From Epiperipatus broadwayi (Eukaryota; Onychophora; Udeonychophora; Euonychophora; Peripatidae), in assembly GCA_028023455.1 (NCBI GenBank), contig JAQFVV010011397.1:21744-85743 (forward strand): a DNA stretch of 64,000 bases, read 5' to 3'. Position numbers and translations under genes: made by a program. This document shows, piece by piece, positions 24,137-38,149 of the stretch. Position 1 is the first letter of the stretch. The number at the start of each line of letters is the position of its first letter. Under the pieces are notes generated by a model that saw nothing but the letters and a program-made list of their open reading frames with translations, made no database searches and was not told the origin of the DNA.

Positions 24137-25800
24137 CTACAAAAACAATTACATCATACATCAACTTTCCCACAATTCATTAATTTTTATATTAGCAGTT
24201 TGTCTATTTATCAAATGCTGCTTTCCATTTCTTTTAACATAGCTTCTTTAATTTTACATTTATTATTATTTCTTTTAATACATAAAATCTTAACTTTATT
24301 AAAATCAAAACCATATATACATGTAACATTATGATCAAAGAATACTAAAGGTGATATGTCATAAATTCTAACACTCTCTTATCTTGATTTTTACACTTGT
24401 TTATATAGCAATAAATGCTCCTTTGACATTTTCTCCAATATACACCGAGATTCCCCTATATATGCTTTTCCAGAAACACACCACCATTTACATGTTGCAC
24501 AACTTTGATTTAAAATACTACATCTATTTTTTTAATTATTTATCAATCTATTTAAATTAAAAGTAGTATAAAATGTGACTCTAATATATTTTTATATATT
24601 TGCCTTATCAATTTCACTTGTTCATTACAAATAAAGTATACTGATATCCAAGTATATTTCATTTTATCAATATCTATAGCTCTTAACATATTACAATTAT
24701 TATTAAACTTACTAACAATATTATAAATTAATTTATGATTATATCCAATATTTAATAAATCCATAGTAAATACATTTATATTACTTATTTTATTTGATTT
24801 ATATTTACATAACTTATTATTTTTAAATAAAAATGATTTTAAACCAGATAATTTATGTATTATTGGCATATTTGGGTCCCAAGGAATATATCCTCTTTTT
24901 TTAATATCTTTTATTATCATACAATAATATATTTTGTTTTTATTACGAGTAACTTTAATATTCAAATACTGAATTGACATTTTTTCTTCAAAAGATTTAC
25001 TGCATTTTAAACATTCTAAACTATTTAATTTATTAAATAACAAATTGATAACATCTGAAGTTCCACAAACAAAAATATCATCAACATTCCTGTAATATAT
25101 TTTAATATCTTGATAACATATTATTAAGAATTATATCTTCATATGTTGATATTACAAAAGTACATATTTATGATACTACTGGAAGACCCATAGGCCAACC
25201 ATTATCCAATTTATAATAATCTTCATTAAACATAGCATATATATTTTTATCAATAAAGTATAACACATCATTAATAAATTTTACTTTTTTAACATCAACT
25301 TTTTTAACATTAAACCATCCAATATAATTTGTATAGATTTTAATCTATCTATTGAACCATACATCTCACATATATCAAATGTACACATACTATTATTTTC
25401 ACTAATATTAATATTATGAATTTTCATTACAAAATCAAATGATGAACTAATAGTATATTTTCGAAATTCAAGAACATCTTTCAATAATGTTTCTATAAAT
25501 CTACAGTTCTCATAATAAAATGATCTACTGAAGTTAACCATTAATCTTAAAGACTTATCTTGTTTATGTAATTAAATATTCGAAAATATCCTAGGACAAA
25601 TTGCAGCAGATGGATATAGATGATAATATGTATGAGCATCTATATATTTAATTCTTTTAGCTTTTTTTTAAAATATCATCAATAAACTTTACACGCAAAT
25701 TTTCAATGTGTATTTTGCCAACTTTTTTAAATTTAAGTTTTTCCATTTGAATTATAACTTTATTGTAGTAATCGAATTTTGACATCATGCACCTTCTCAA
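24137..25800 (-). mobile_element. Penelope-like element, - strand, block 2
   Basis: Second occurrence of the minus-strand PLE, same limits relative to flanking sequence as in block 1. The linker reading frame is longer here (25043-24552) because one T-run differs, joining parts that are shifted in block 1. This makes the block 2 version slightly closer to the coding original. Confidence 0.82.
24200..25797 (-). pseudogene. PLE RT / GIY-YIG polyprotein, block 2
   Basis: Minus strand. Same order as block 1: fingers with NFSRSFYYENCRFIE (25541 downward), motif A TFDICEMYGSI, motif B GWPMGLPVVS (~25200), motif C YYRNVDDIFVCG (~25095), linker 25043-24552, then the Cys-rich segment and GKAYIGESRC / LEKxSKEH GIY-YIG remnant at ~24470-24410. 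A frameshift in the A-run near 25670 and stops between RT parts keep it inactive. Confidence 0.82.
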
Positions 25801-25973
25801 ATCTTTATCCTCTTTTAAATGGGCTTCAGATCTCTCATGATCAAGACAGACTTCAGGCTTCGCACGGAAAGTATGAACTCTTTCATTTATTCAATATCTT
25901 TAACAAACTTTCAATTGATAATATAAAATATAAACTCTTATATGACTTAAAGAATTCTAAATCAGTTATTAGG

Positions 25974-26011
<38 letters not shown>

Positions 26012-27474
26012 TTGCTATATTATATATATGTGTGCTAATTCAATCATTTCTATTTCATTTATTTATTTTTATATTTATTAACTGAATTATTAAAATGTAT
26101 TAAATTTAACTTGTGGTGTAGTTCATTGACGTTTATGTTAGATATTTCTTAGATTTTCATATATATATATATATAAATAAGACACCTCATTATATATATA
26201 TCAATAAATAAGACACCTCATTCTGAGTATCTAAATGTATTTACTGGTATATCTTTAAGTTGTTGCTGTCAATGTGGCACCTTATGATGGGTGTCATTGG
26301 GTTTACTTTATTGTAAATTTCCCCTAGCAATTTTCAATTAATAACTTTATATTCAAGTTCGTTTCTGTATATTTTAAAGAGGTATGATTTCAGAATGTTT
26401 GTTTTGTAATTAGGTTGATGCTGGTGGGGGGATATATGGGTGTTTATATCAATGTAATGTGAAGCATTTTTAGCATATGGGGCAAAGCCCAAATGAATGC
26501 ATGACTCGAAGGTGTAGTCAATGCATTACAATCGATGTGGATGTATTTTCCCATACCATTGTTTTTCTTTTCACTCTGGGTGTTAATAGTAAAATGGCCA
26601 AGACTGCACCGCAGCACCCAATTATGTATACATGCGATAATTGATTAATAAACGTTGATAACTTGTTTCTAAATCTAAATTTAACAATAGTATAATGTAA
26701 TTTGTAGTCAAGTGACTGAGAGATAACCTGAAGTCAAGTTAGGTAGCCATAGAATAGTGTGAAAATAGAACTATGATTTTATTATTTTTTTATCAATGAA
26801 GTGTATTTAAACAATAGGCAGCCCTGCTTATTCAACAACAAATGAAGATCTGAGCATGTCACGGACTGCATAAAAACAGAACCCTTTTTAAAATCATTCT
26901 TCTTGTCAACAAAACATCTACTACAGTAGGGTAATAGCAATTGAATAGAAAATTTCAAACACTAAAATGGAGTTTTTCTTTTTTTTATTTGAATGATAGA
27001 AATTTTTTTTAAAATCAAACATTTTACTTCAAATTCCATCAAATTTAGTAAAAAAAAAGGTGAGAAATAAAAAGTAAGAACAATTTATAGATTTTTGGGA
27101 TACTTGAATCATGTTCTGATCTTGACTGAAATAATTTTAATATTTTAAATCTTTTCAAAAAACAAAGAAAAATGAAAATTAATTATGCTAATAATAGAAA
27201 GTAAAAATGAAAGAACTCTTTTAATATATATATATATAAAATTTATTTTATATTATCTAAGATAATTTATGATGACAAATAATTATTTAATGGTACTTTA
27301 AGATGAAGATGGACTAAAGTAAAACATGCTATTGTGAAATCGTGATCTTCCCTAACATGTTTGCATACGACCTCTATTTTCATTCTACTTTATTGTAAGA
27401 CGCAAAACGATGCCTGCAGTTTAAAATGAGCAAGCACAAGAATATTTAAAGGTGAATCAGCTAAGGATCAAGGT
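25801..27474. other. Spacer, no gene recognised (block 2)
   Basis: Counterpart of 16201-17883. It has a TA tract followed by a GT tract at about 25973-26011, the latter longer than in block 1, and further TA runs near 26160-26205. Nothing coding was recognised. Confidence 0.55.
25973..26011. repeat. Compound (TA)n(GT)n microsatellite
   Basis: About 22 bases of alternating TA followed by about 16 of alternating GT. Block 1 has only a short version at the matching place, which would make this a length-polymorphic site if the blocks are alleles. Confidence 0.92.
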
Positions 27475-30304
27475 GTTTACTATACACACCACCAGGAGAC
27501 ACCAATGTGTGATCTATCCTTGTGTTTGATAATGAAGAGAGAGTATGTAATAGTGATTATAATTTTGTTGTAATTGAAATGGTTAGTAATGTGATGGAAA
27601 ATAGAAATAAAAGTAGAAACAATAGTGAAAGATGTGGATGGAGAATGAATGATAAAAATAAGTGAGAAGAGTTTAAAATACAAGTTGAAAAAGCCATGGA
27701 AGTGTTGGTTGGAAATGAGTATGAGGACTGGTGTGATGAAATAGAAAAAGTGGCAAATACGGTTTTAGGTGAGAATATTCAGAAGAATAAAAGTAATAAA
27801 AAATGAAAGTTAGTAAAAGAGAGGAGGAAAGCATGCAGAGAATATAAGTGTGCTATTAAGAACAAAGAAAGTGAAAAAGATATTAATGCTAAATGGGAAA
27901 AGTATTTAGAAAAGAAGAAGTTAGCTAAAATAGATAATTATAGAGAGAGAATGAAACTAAATAGTAAATTATTGGATGATATTAATAAAAGTGGAAGAGA
28001 TGGTAGTAAAAAATTTTGGAATTACATTAAAAGGAGACATTTAGGGGAGAGAGAGATAGTATTACGGGATGAGGAGGGAATAGAGTGTAGCTCTAGAGAA
28101 GAATTAGAGAGAATATTGAATAGTTATGTCATGAATATAGAAAAGATGTCAGATGTGAAGGACAGAGGGATAGAAAATATGAAAGCATATAGTAATGGGA
28201 ATATTAGGTTTACAGAAAATAGAGCTGAATGAGGCAGGGGAAAAATTGAGAAGTGGTAAGGCAAGAGGATTAGATGGATGGGCAGCAGAGATGGTAATGA
28301 ATTTGGGGCATAGGGTGAAAATAAAGTTACTATCATGTTGTAATAAGATGGCACAGAAGAGAGTTTTTCCAAGTAGTGGGAGTAATACAAGAGTAAGATT
28401 ATTATTTAAAGGAAAAGGTAAGGATCATAGAAAGTTAAATAATTATAGACCAATACTGGTAACATCAGTTTTATATAAAGTTTTTTCATATATGGTGGCT
28501 GGAAGAGTTGCAAAATGGATGGAAGAAAATAATGTAGTGGGGGAAATGCAAGGAGGTTTAGGTCAGATAGGCATATAGGAGATAGTTTATTTGTAGTTAC
28601 ACAACTTATAGATATGAGTAGAAATTCAGATAGACAGTTATATATGAGTTTTATAGATATAGAGAAGACATATGATAGAGTGAATAGAAATAGATTATGG
28701 ATAAGTTTAGCAAATGTGGAAATGGATGAAGCTTTAGTGGGTGTTATTAAGAAATTATATGAAAATAATTACTATACATATCAATTAGGGGATATAGAAT
28801 CAGTTAAAGTTAAAAATGGGGTGGGACTGAGGCAAGGATGCCCTATGTCACCTATTTTGTTTGTGTTGTACTTGAGTGAAATGGAGAGAGCAATAGAAAG
28901 TCTAGGAAGAGGGATAGAGATACTGTTAATAGGTGGGAAGGGAATATATACATTGCCGGGTCTTTTTTTGTGGATGATGTTTTTTTGTGTGCAGAAAGAA
29001 GAGAACATATGGAAGTTATGCTGAGGACATGTGCAAGGGTGGGTAAAAATATGGGGATTAAATTGTGAAGAAAAATCAAATATAATGATGGTGAATACTG
29101 GGAAAAGAGAAGACAAAGATTTCTTATTGGGGGATATAAAGTTAAGTGTGGCGAATAGATATAGTTATTTGGGAATCATCTTGAGCAATAAGAAAAATTG
29201 CTTGGATGAATGGGAGAAAAAATTGATAAATGAACCAAAGAAAAGAAAGAGATTGATAAAGAAACTAACAGTGTTTTCATATAATAAATATGATGTAGCT
29301 AGAATTGTATGGAAGGGAGTGGCAGTAGCAGGGTTAACATACAGCAATGATGCTTTATGTGTTAGTAAAGGGGTATTAGATTGCTTAGAAAAAGTACAAA
29401 GGGAAGTAGGAAGACATGCATTAGATGCTGAGGTGTGGACAGCAAAAGAGGCAATTCAAGGAGAAATGGGATGGTCAAGTTTTTATATGAGGGATGCAAA
29501 AAGCAAATTGAAAATGTTTGGTAGATTGCAGTTTATGGATAATAAAAGAATAGCCAAAATAGTATTTAATTGGATTACCAGTAAAGGGCAGGCAACAAGA
29601 TGGGTGAGAAAGGTAATGCAGTATGCAGATTTGGATAAAGAAGTTATGTCAGTATACTTGTACAAAAGATGAGATGATTGTGTTAGGAAGATTGTTGAGT
29701 GTTATAGTGGGAAGGAGTGGGATAGAAGAATAGATGCATTAATAAAGATTAGGGAGTTGGACAGATGGAGAACTATTATGGAGAGTAAAATGAGTTTAAA
29801 TATATATAGAAGTAAATGGAACATTGGGTGTGAGTTAATTTATGATAATAGTAAGGAAAGTAGTTTATTGTTTAAGGCTCGAACAGGATCTTTAGCAACA
29901 AGGGTATATACATGTAAATGGAAAAATATGGGTGATTTAGTCTGCAAGTTGTGTAAAAAAGGCATAGAAAATATTAGGCATCTGTTACTTCAATGTAAAT
30001 GTTTGGAAGCAGAAAGGGTACAAATAATGAAGTTATGGAAGGTTAAATATGAACAAAGTGATTATACAGAAAGTGAGTTATTGGTTTTTATGCTAGGTTT
30101 GGGAAAAAATAAGGGGGGTTTAGATATGTAGCTCATGGAGTTGACAGAGATTATGTTGTGGAAATGGGATAAAGCAGATTATAGGAAAACTTAGGGTGGA
30201 CAATGGAAAAGGAAGGTAATGTGGCTAACAGGTTTCTCTGGGCATAGCTGCTGAGAGATTCCTGACTCTGTTTAAGGAGAAGTCACAGTACATCACATCT
30301 CATG
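27475..30304 (+). mobile_element. LINE-B, block 2
   Basis: Second occurrence of the 5'-truncated LINE-B, including the same first base of homology, the same two frame-shifting changes, and the same 3' tail (ACATC units at 30290-30304, with one unit mutated). It is therefore the same insertion as in block 1, not an independent one. Confidence 0.83.
27481..30247 (+). pseudogene. LINE-B endonuclease-RT polyprotein, block 2
   Basis: Pieces: ~27481-27700 (endonuclease end), 27951-28232 (linker), 28195-28578 and 28614-29024 (RT), 29031-29672 (thumb and C-terminal part) and 29757-30131 (zinc-knuckle region). Besides the shifts shared with block 1 it has its own changes: a short deletion near 27815, loss of one T at ~28557 (GGAGGTTTAGG instead of GGAGGTTTTAGG) that breaks the RT in two, and a 3-base loss at ~29628. 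Motif B GVGLRQGCPMSPILF and the CKLC motif are retained. Confidence 0.85.
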
Positions 30305-31042
30305 CCAAGGAAAATCATTTGGTGGGCTAAACTGCTGTTGGAAAGTAACACACATTACCATCATCTCCTACTACTACTAGAACCATTTTATGAACTTTGT
30401 TCAACTAATATTTTGATCAATACATTAATGTTATAAATTTTTATTTGATTTTTCTTTTATCGGTGTTGTGTTTTCATATTCTGGTGGAGAAATTCACATT
30501 CTATGCTACTAGAAATTTCATTTTTCAGAGTGAGCAGAAAAGAAAAGGGGATATGATTAACTTAGTTATTTTTTATAGTAAATAAAATCTAGGTCAGTTC
30601 AGTTTTCCATCTACTTCACATGAGATTATTCATGCATATATGAAGGTATGATTCCCATTTATTTTTACAGATTAAATCATAACCCTTGGTACAGAATTCA
30701 CCTCATTGCCTAATCAATGTGTAAATTCCTATACCTATCATATATATATATTGTAACGATTAAAACGAAAGTGAAGATTGAATCTAACCGCAATCTGCAC
30801 TACAAGGGTGCCATCTAGGCATTTGAGCCTAGAAAAATTTATAAAGTAGGCAGATACGCGCTGTTAATATTCCACTTTATTTAAATATTTAGATTGTTAG
30901 CCCATTGTCACTAGCTCAGTGGAGACGCAGAGATAAGAAATAACTTGTTTAATTTGTATATATAAAAAATAAAAGCCACTGCCAGTAAATAACAAACAAA
31001 CATTTATTTATGCACATATAAATTTTGAATCATTTAAATTTT
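30305..31042. other. LINE-B 3' flank, block 2
   Basis: Counterpart of 20730-21460, with the same GTGCCATCTAGGCA at 30808-30821. No gene recognised. Homology to block 1 ends here only because block 1 is interrupted by the gap. Confidence 0.5.
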
Positions 31043-34000
31043 GAGGAATAAATTTAACATTTTAGATTTTTATATTAACTTTTAATTTTACATTTAAATA
31101 GATTGCAATGAGTTTAATATTTTATTTAGAGGGTCGAGTATGAATAGACTACATAGATCTGCATTTGAAAAGAAAATATTCTTTCCCTTATTTAACCTTA
31201 GGCCAAAAGTTCGCAGTCAATCCGGTGTCAATCCATCTGATACATTAATGTATTCAATGTAGCATGAAAATACAACAGCACTAAATATACTATACTGTCA
31301 GGAATGTACATCTGAAAAGTATAGTTAGAGAAGACATTGTCTCTTAACCAAACAGGAATGCTACATCTGTTGGCGAGAAGAACAATAAACAAAAAACTCC
31401 ATAGGAATGGACCACATCTTCCGTCTTACTATCCAATTCCATTAGGCAAACAGGGGGTGTGCGGCGTATATATGCAATCCTGCCCATAGCGGATCTCTGC
31501 TACATTTACTAATTACATCAATACATCTAATCCATTGACCCAATTTAACTATGAAACAAATAACCTAAGATTACCCTCCCTTAAACTATATATATAAACT
31601 TTACAAATCTATATAGCCATTCACACCCAACTTAAATTTAATATTGAGATACGTTCGCACAGATGAATTTTATACAATTTGTTTTATAATGTTGAGTATA
31701 GATCGACTGCACAGATTCCATGGTTTAAAACATTTCAAAATAAACACAACCAATCAAAATACAAAATCATCAATGACGTCAATTGCATAGGGAATACAAA
31801 AAACCAGTAGCATTCATCATAAGATGCCGCAGTGACATCGATGACTTATATATTCCAATTGACTATGAAACAGCAACATAATTAACCGCTAACGAATCTA
31901 TGCAACATCTATACCCAACTTAAATTTCCTCATTTAAAATTTAAACAATAAATATTGATACAAATACAATAATAAATGGAAATGATTTTTATCAAATGCA
32001 AAATATATAAAATTAAACATTATTAAATGATTTGAAACTTACAAAAATCAGATAAGAGTCCATTTTAACATTTAAGTTGGCTTGTTTATTAAATTTGTCA
32101 AACCCTGACGAAAGTTCTTAATTATTCTTTTTTTTATGATTTTAAAAATTGTTTAGTTCATATAGCTTACGGTAGAAGAGTCCAGGTTCCTGTTGGCAAT
32201 TCCCCTGAAGACTTTCCTGGAAGACCGGTCTGATATTTTGGAGGTAGCATTAGCTTGTTCTATTCTGGTATCACAGTCTTTTCATTTTTTAAAATAAGTG
32301 AGAGAACGACAAGTGCGTCTTATCGTTCGTCTCACCAAATCAAGCTGGAAAACTGACGGGAACTCAATATTTTTCTTTTTATAGTCCTCCTATGGATTCC
32401 ACTAACAAAAACGTCACTGTTCCATTTTTTCGTTATGGTCCGGGCCTTTATTTGCTTCCATTGGTCAAACTAAAATCTCTTTATTCTCTTATCTATTTTT
32501 CATCTGACTTTTTAATTGCACAGCTTTTGGATAATTAATAAACAATCATTTCCATCTACAAAAATATTTTATCTTTAAATCTTGTACTTTTTTATAAAAA
32601 AAGTATGTTCAAATACTTATTTATTTCTTTTTTAAAAAAATATTTTTAAAGTTTTGCATCTGTGCGAATATATACGTTTAACAAACATTTTAATTTTAGC
32701 ATTTAGTTTTTTTTTTAATAGATTTTATTTTTATTTGCGAACTTTAAGATTTTATTTTAAATTAATGTAACGGCATATTTATATACCATTACAATATATA
32801 TATAAACTTAGACTGGGAAGACTTAAAACAAATAGATTGCTTTGTGGAAATCAATAGATGTATATTTAGCTAGTCAGCATCATATTCATTTTAAAACATT
32901 AATGTTTATTTTTCTTGTACAGTTCATGATTTGTAAATAATGAGCATCATATGTGGATTTCTACCATGCGGTAAAAAGGAAAGATCTAGAGAATTATTAG
33001 CTAATAGAATGACAGAAATTCATGTGACATATGTATATATTATTTTTTTATTATTATTACTATTGTTATAATACTTTATTTTAATTTCATTTATCATTGT
33101 CAATAAATGTTTAAAGAATTTATATTATTCTGGTCTTTGGTTTATTGAGTTGTCCTGACATTCAACAATTACCCATCAATTACGCATGTGCACACACCTA
33201 TTTAATTGTCATATAATAGTTTTATAGTAAATCAAATATTTTAAATGCTCATTGAATCCTATATAAAGATGTGGAAGTTGCTTTGTATATCTGTTCATAT
33301 CTGTTAAGAGTGTCAAAGGCAATACTCTCCCTGGGCTCGAATATTAGGGCATAACAAAATCGGAAAGGGATGAAAAGTGGATTAACTAACCTAAATTGCA
33401 TTTGATATTATTAAGTAGGTATACAGCTAGTCAATTAAAAGTATGTCCAATCATTGGTTAGGCATTTCATCGTTTTCATCAGCATCCTACCCAAAGATGA
33501 AAGTCTGACTCTAGTTAGATGTGACTTTCCCTTTCCAAGTCTTGTAGAACTCTGCAGACCATGTCATCAGGGGCAATGAATCAGGACACATTGTGCCAGT
33601 CTCCAAACTGTGCTAGGACTGCATAGCATTACAGTACACAGGTTATTTTCTCATCCGTTAGATCTGGCATGTGGGCAGGATCATATCCAGGCTTATAACC
33701 ATTCATAATCATATATATAAATCATAAAATTTCCTTTGTACTAAATAATATTATAAAGCTTAAAAATTTACTGGTTACCCATTAATTCTAATGTTCAGAT
33801 TTGTATGTATTATGTTAATTCAATGGGATTAAACCACTATCACCTTTCTTATTGATAAGTATGCATTAGATAGGGATTTTATGCACAAACCATCTTGCAT
33901 CCATTGATTACTTCAGCCTACACTGAGTAGCACTACTGTATGTAGAGTTGGTCAGGTTTAATTCAATAGGAATAAGCTAAAATTTATTAATTAGAAGTTT

Positions 34001-37000
34001 AAAAAAAGATGTCATTTCTAGTATGATATATAATGTAATTGAAAGGTAATTTCTTTGAAACACTTCTCTGAAAATGATTTTTATTTTTCAACATGTTGCA
34101 GTAAATTAAAGGCAATACTAATCATTCTACTTACTTGGAGAAAATATTGAAAAAATTAAATATAATCTTGATGTGTTTGTGATGCCCTGATCACCCTTGA
34201 CAAAGATAACCATTATATACAAAGAAGTCAAAACCAGAAATACAATAATGTAAATTTAAGTGAGAATATTTCTAAGTACACTACTGAATGGTTCATGATT
34301 CTATATTATTTATGATTTTAAAATACTTCATAATTTATATACTATCTTATCTTTTTACATCAGTGGAAACTATTATTTTTAGGTTTAACATCAAGAACAA
34401 ATAAATATCTTTCTGTGTTCTAAAATTATTGTTTATTAAGTAGCATTTATTCTAGTTTTAAGGATTATCAAATTTTAAAATATTTTTGATTCATTATTTA
34501 TGAAAAATGTTTCATTATTGATTCTTTCTTATGTTTCTTTCAGTGCAAATTATCTATACTTTTGCAGGTTTAACATCATGAACTAATGAATATCTTTCTA
34601 TGTATTAAAAATAAGATTAACATTGCAGCATTTATTTTAGTTTATTTTCAAATAGATTATAAAATTCTCTAGTAGAAAAGGGCAAGTATTTCATTGAAAG
34701 TGCAGTATTTGACATCAGGTCATTTAAGTAAAGCACAAATGGTATAAGAAATAACAGCTGGTTTAGTACTAAAAATAAAATGCACGAAGCTTATACAACC
34801 TTTTGTGTAACTTATCAAACTAAATAGTTTTACTTTATTGCCTTTTCACTATTTATTAATGGTAACATAGTATTGAAGTAGACAAAAGTAACACATTAGG
34901 TAGAATGTATTTTGGGACAGTAGATAAAAAGAAATGGTGGATAATGTAAGAGTGGATGTTTTGGATCCATTATACTTTTATTTTCAATTAATACAACACT
35001 TTTCTTACATTCTCATTCCACTTGCTTATAAAAATATCATTTCTATAAAATAAAAATAAGATCTCCAAAATTCTTATGTATAAAGCTATATATTCAAAAC
35101 TCATTTCTACATTTTCATTCCATGTATGAATTACTCTATTATCTAAATTTTATGGTTTAGCTATATGATACAGGAAAGGAACTCAAGAGCTTTCCTTACC
35201 ACTTTAATATAAATTCTTATTTATAAACTTATTATATATATCTTTCTATTTCATAAATATAATCATGTTAGAAGTTGTTCCAGGTAGAATTTTTTAATTA
35301 AGAAGTATGTTTGTAATTGTAAATAATACAATATATTCAGTAGATGAATTATCTAGTGCTTGGATTTTTTCTGCATTCCCTTTTAATTGGAAATTCATAG
35401 CTATAAAAAAAATGAAAGTTAATAAAAGTTAAAAATGTACATAACTTTCTTACTTATCGATATATTTTAATCCATCATTCATAAAATAAAAGCCTTTCTA
35501 TCAAAAATAAATATTTAGATTTTCCCCCTTTCTCCACTTATACCCTATTTTTTATTATTATACATATTTTTAACAATATGCCTTTAAATTTTAATTAAAT
35601 AGTCCTTCTACTTTCTTGGTATTGTTTATTGTGTTGTTTATTTCTCATTAAATGCTGAACAACTTTAATGCTCCTTGTCTCATCTCTATTTTCCTATTTG
35701 TTTTTCCAAAAGAAAATTAAAATACATGAAGTTAAACAAAAAAATTGTTCCCCTTATTTCAAATAAAACCAAATATAATAAAAATTTCATAGTTATATTA
35801 TTACAATGTCTCAAACTTATCACATTATCACTTCATCAATAAAGCAACCCATGACCTATCACACTCCTTCCACTTGTAGTTTGATTGTTTAGTAACAAAC
35901 TATCTCATTTTTGTTCTGACACATACTCTAAGCATTGAAAAATAATGATAGTTGTCAGCTGATAGTACTTAATAAATCCCTATCCTGCACTTTCCTATTC
36001 CAAATTCCTAGAATAGTTTCAAATATATCACTCTTGTCAGTGAGGAGTCTTGGATCTAGGATCAGAGCCCACTAAATCATAACATCTGATGCACTTTCAT
36101 TCCAACTTTTATTAATTACTTTCATGTTATAATCTCAAACTATCAGCCCAAACTTAAAAACAATATCTTCAACTAAGTTAACTTGCTTCTATAGTCATAT
36201 AAATTTGAATTCAGTTCTGTTTATATGTTATGATATCCTAATGTTTGAATAACTAATGTCACCTCTATCTCATAATAATCCAGTCTATGTTTTGCTTTCT
36301 GAAAACAATTTAGTAATAAATTAATGATCACTGTATTTCTAATTCAATTAATAACTTTCAATCTAAATAAATAGGAAAACAAAAGTTGACATTGTTAATT
36401 CTGTTCTCAGTAGTATATTGGCTCAGTGTGTTCTTTGCAGCTGTATGTTATATATCAATAGCACTCATGAACTAGCATATATGTTGACTGAGATCAAAAC
36501 TTTATATGAACCAAAGAAAAAAAGGGTTTATATTAGACGAAGTTGTTTATCAATTCATATAAATTAAGTTGTTTGATAGAAATCACAACAATTTTTCTGT
36601 TAGTCAAATAAATTAAAAAAAATAGGGAAAAGTCATATTTGAAAAGGTGAACTGGTCTGCTTAGATACTAATGTAAACATGCGAATATAATTCAAATAAT
36701 AGACAATGATCTATCAGTAATGATGTACTCCAAAATTCAATTCTAGTGCCAATTGAAAATTTTTCTATAGAAGTATTACAAAATATGATAGAATATGAAT
36801 CTGATTCATACTGATAGCTAATTTCTTTATGGCATTTTCTAAACTACAGCATTTCATAATAAAACTAATTGACAATTATCGGGAAAAGAATTGTTTTTAA
36901 CCTTGGTGACTTTTATATCGTTTTCAGTAATTTATAATTAAATATAATCCTTTGCCCTTCCATAAATGTTTAATCAACATTTTTAGTTCATTAATGAAAA

Positions 37001-38149
37001 TAATAATTGCATTTTTACTGTTAAGATTTTTACAGATATTGAGATATAAAGCCACGTTTCAAAACAAATAGTTATTTTGTTTAACAGATCCACGAATATG
37101 GGTTGAAAGGAAATATCCTAGAAACATAAGGTAGCGGGAAACAATTCAGTCTGGTCACAGGAAATATTTCATTCATTAAGTTCTTTATGGTATCAGAGAA
37201 ATGTGGATACACTATCTTGCAGTTATCAATTAAAATCGAGTTCCTGTGTAATAATTAGGCAAGAAAGTTTTTCGTATATTAAATATAACATGTTAAATTC
37301 TGTTTTGAAATTTGAAGTAAGTATGCATTTATTATATACATTAAAATCATTTTTTAAAAATTTATTATAATAAATTTATATTGTTAAAATAATGGTAGAA
37401 ATCGACTGCCTGTATAGATTAGTATAAATGACAAAAATTTAGAGAAGATACAAAACAAAGTATTTGATGACTAAAGTATATGAACAAAAATGAGACAATA
37501 GCAGGAGGCGTGTGTGTGTAAATAATGAAATCAAAATTGTATTGGATTTTAAGATTGGTAATAAAGTTAGGAATACCGGATTAATCTTTATTAGAGAAAT
37601 GATAAATTTATCGAAAATTTGAAAAACAATTTAATGTAAAAAAAAAAAATTTAATTGTGAAAAAAATATTAAAATGTTGAAAAAGAAAATCTAAATTCAG
37701 GGAAAATAAAATGTAAGGTAAATACTTAATGGTTTCATTTATTTATAATGCATTAAACTTTTTAAATAGTTTCGATCTTAATAACTCTTGGGCTATCTGT
37801 AGGTGACGTTAATATATAAATTTGTTATGTGAATAAAAATGTTATGTAATGCACAAACACACCAATCCAAGGTTAAGCACAACAAGTCATTTATTTTTCA
37901 ATTGAAATTTATATTATTTTACTTTTTCAATCCATGCATCTTCCTCTCTAGTGAGCGCAATTATAATAGTTCGTTTAATAACAAATAACATTAATATAGT
38001 AACGTGTGTGCTACTATTAACAGTTGATTGTAATTGGAAAATTTAAATAAAGTTAATTTTTTCTAAAGACATTCAATACTTAATATTAAATGATAGAAAT
38101 AGTCCAATATACAACTAAAATACTATCATCACAAACCTACAGGAAAACA
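31043..38149. other. No gene recognised
   Basis: Seven kilobases without a recognisable ORF, RNA gene or element. Somewhat less AT-rich patches occur at 31130-31900, 32160-32500 and 33320-33700. The first contains divergent direct repeats (ACCCAACTTAAATTT near 31627 and 31915). On the minus strand, 32480-32230 has a TATA-like CTATAAAAAG about 30 bases before a CCCGTCAGTTTTCC initiator-like site, compatible with an LTR or gene promoter but not proven. A diverged direct repeat begins at 34382 and 34567. Confidence 0.45.
31651..32668. repeat. Inverted repeat pair about 1 kb apart
   Basis: TTCGCACAGATG at 31654-31665 is the exact reverse complement of CATCTGTGCGAA at 32657-32668, with ACGT nearby on both sides. 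It might mark the ends of a short DNA element or be a chance match; no transposase or target duplication was identified. Confidence 0.35.

Larger units (their letters stand above)
21961..31042. repeat. ~9.08-kb duplicated block, copy 2
   Basis: Collinear with 12404-21460. It begins at the first base after the gap and the shared homology runs to about 31042, beyond which sequence continues with no counterpart because copy 1 stops at the gap. This arrangement fits overlapping contig ends or two haplotypes placed in series. Confidence 0.93.

Noticed and set aside
28781-29116. Minus-strand ORF of 111 codons repeated in three places
   Set aside because: It is the antisense of the LINE-B RT around motifs B and C, repeated only because LINE-B is.
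33320-33700. Possible tRNA-derived SINE (GGGCTCGAAT resembling a B box)
   Set aside because: No A box at the right distance, no tail repeat and no second copy in the window.
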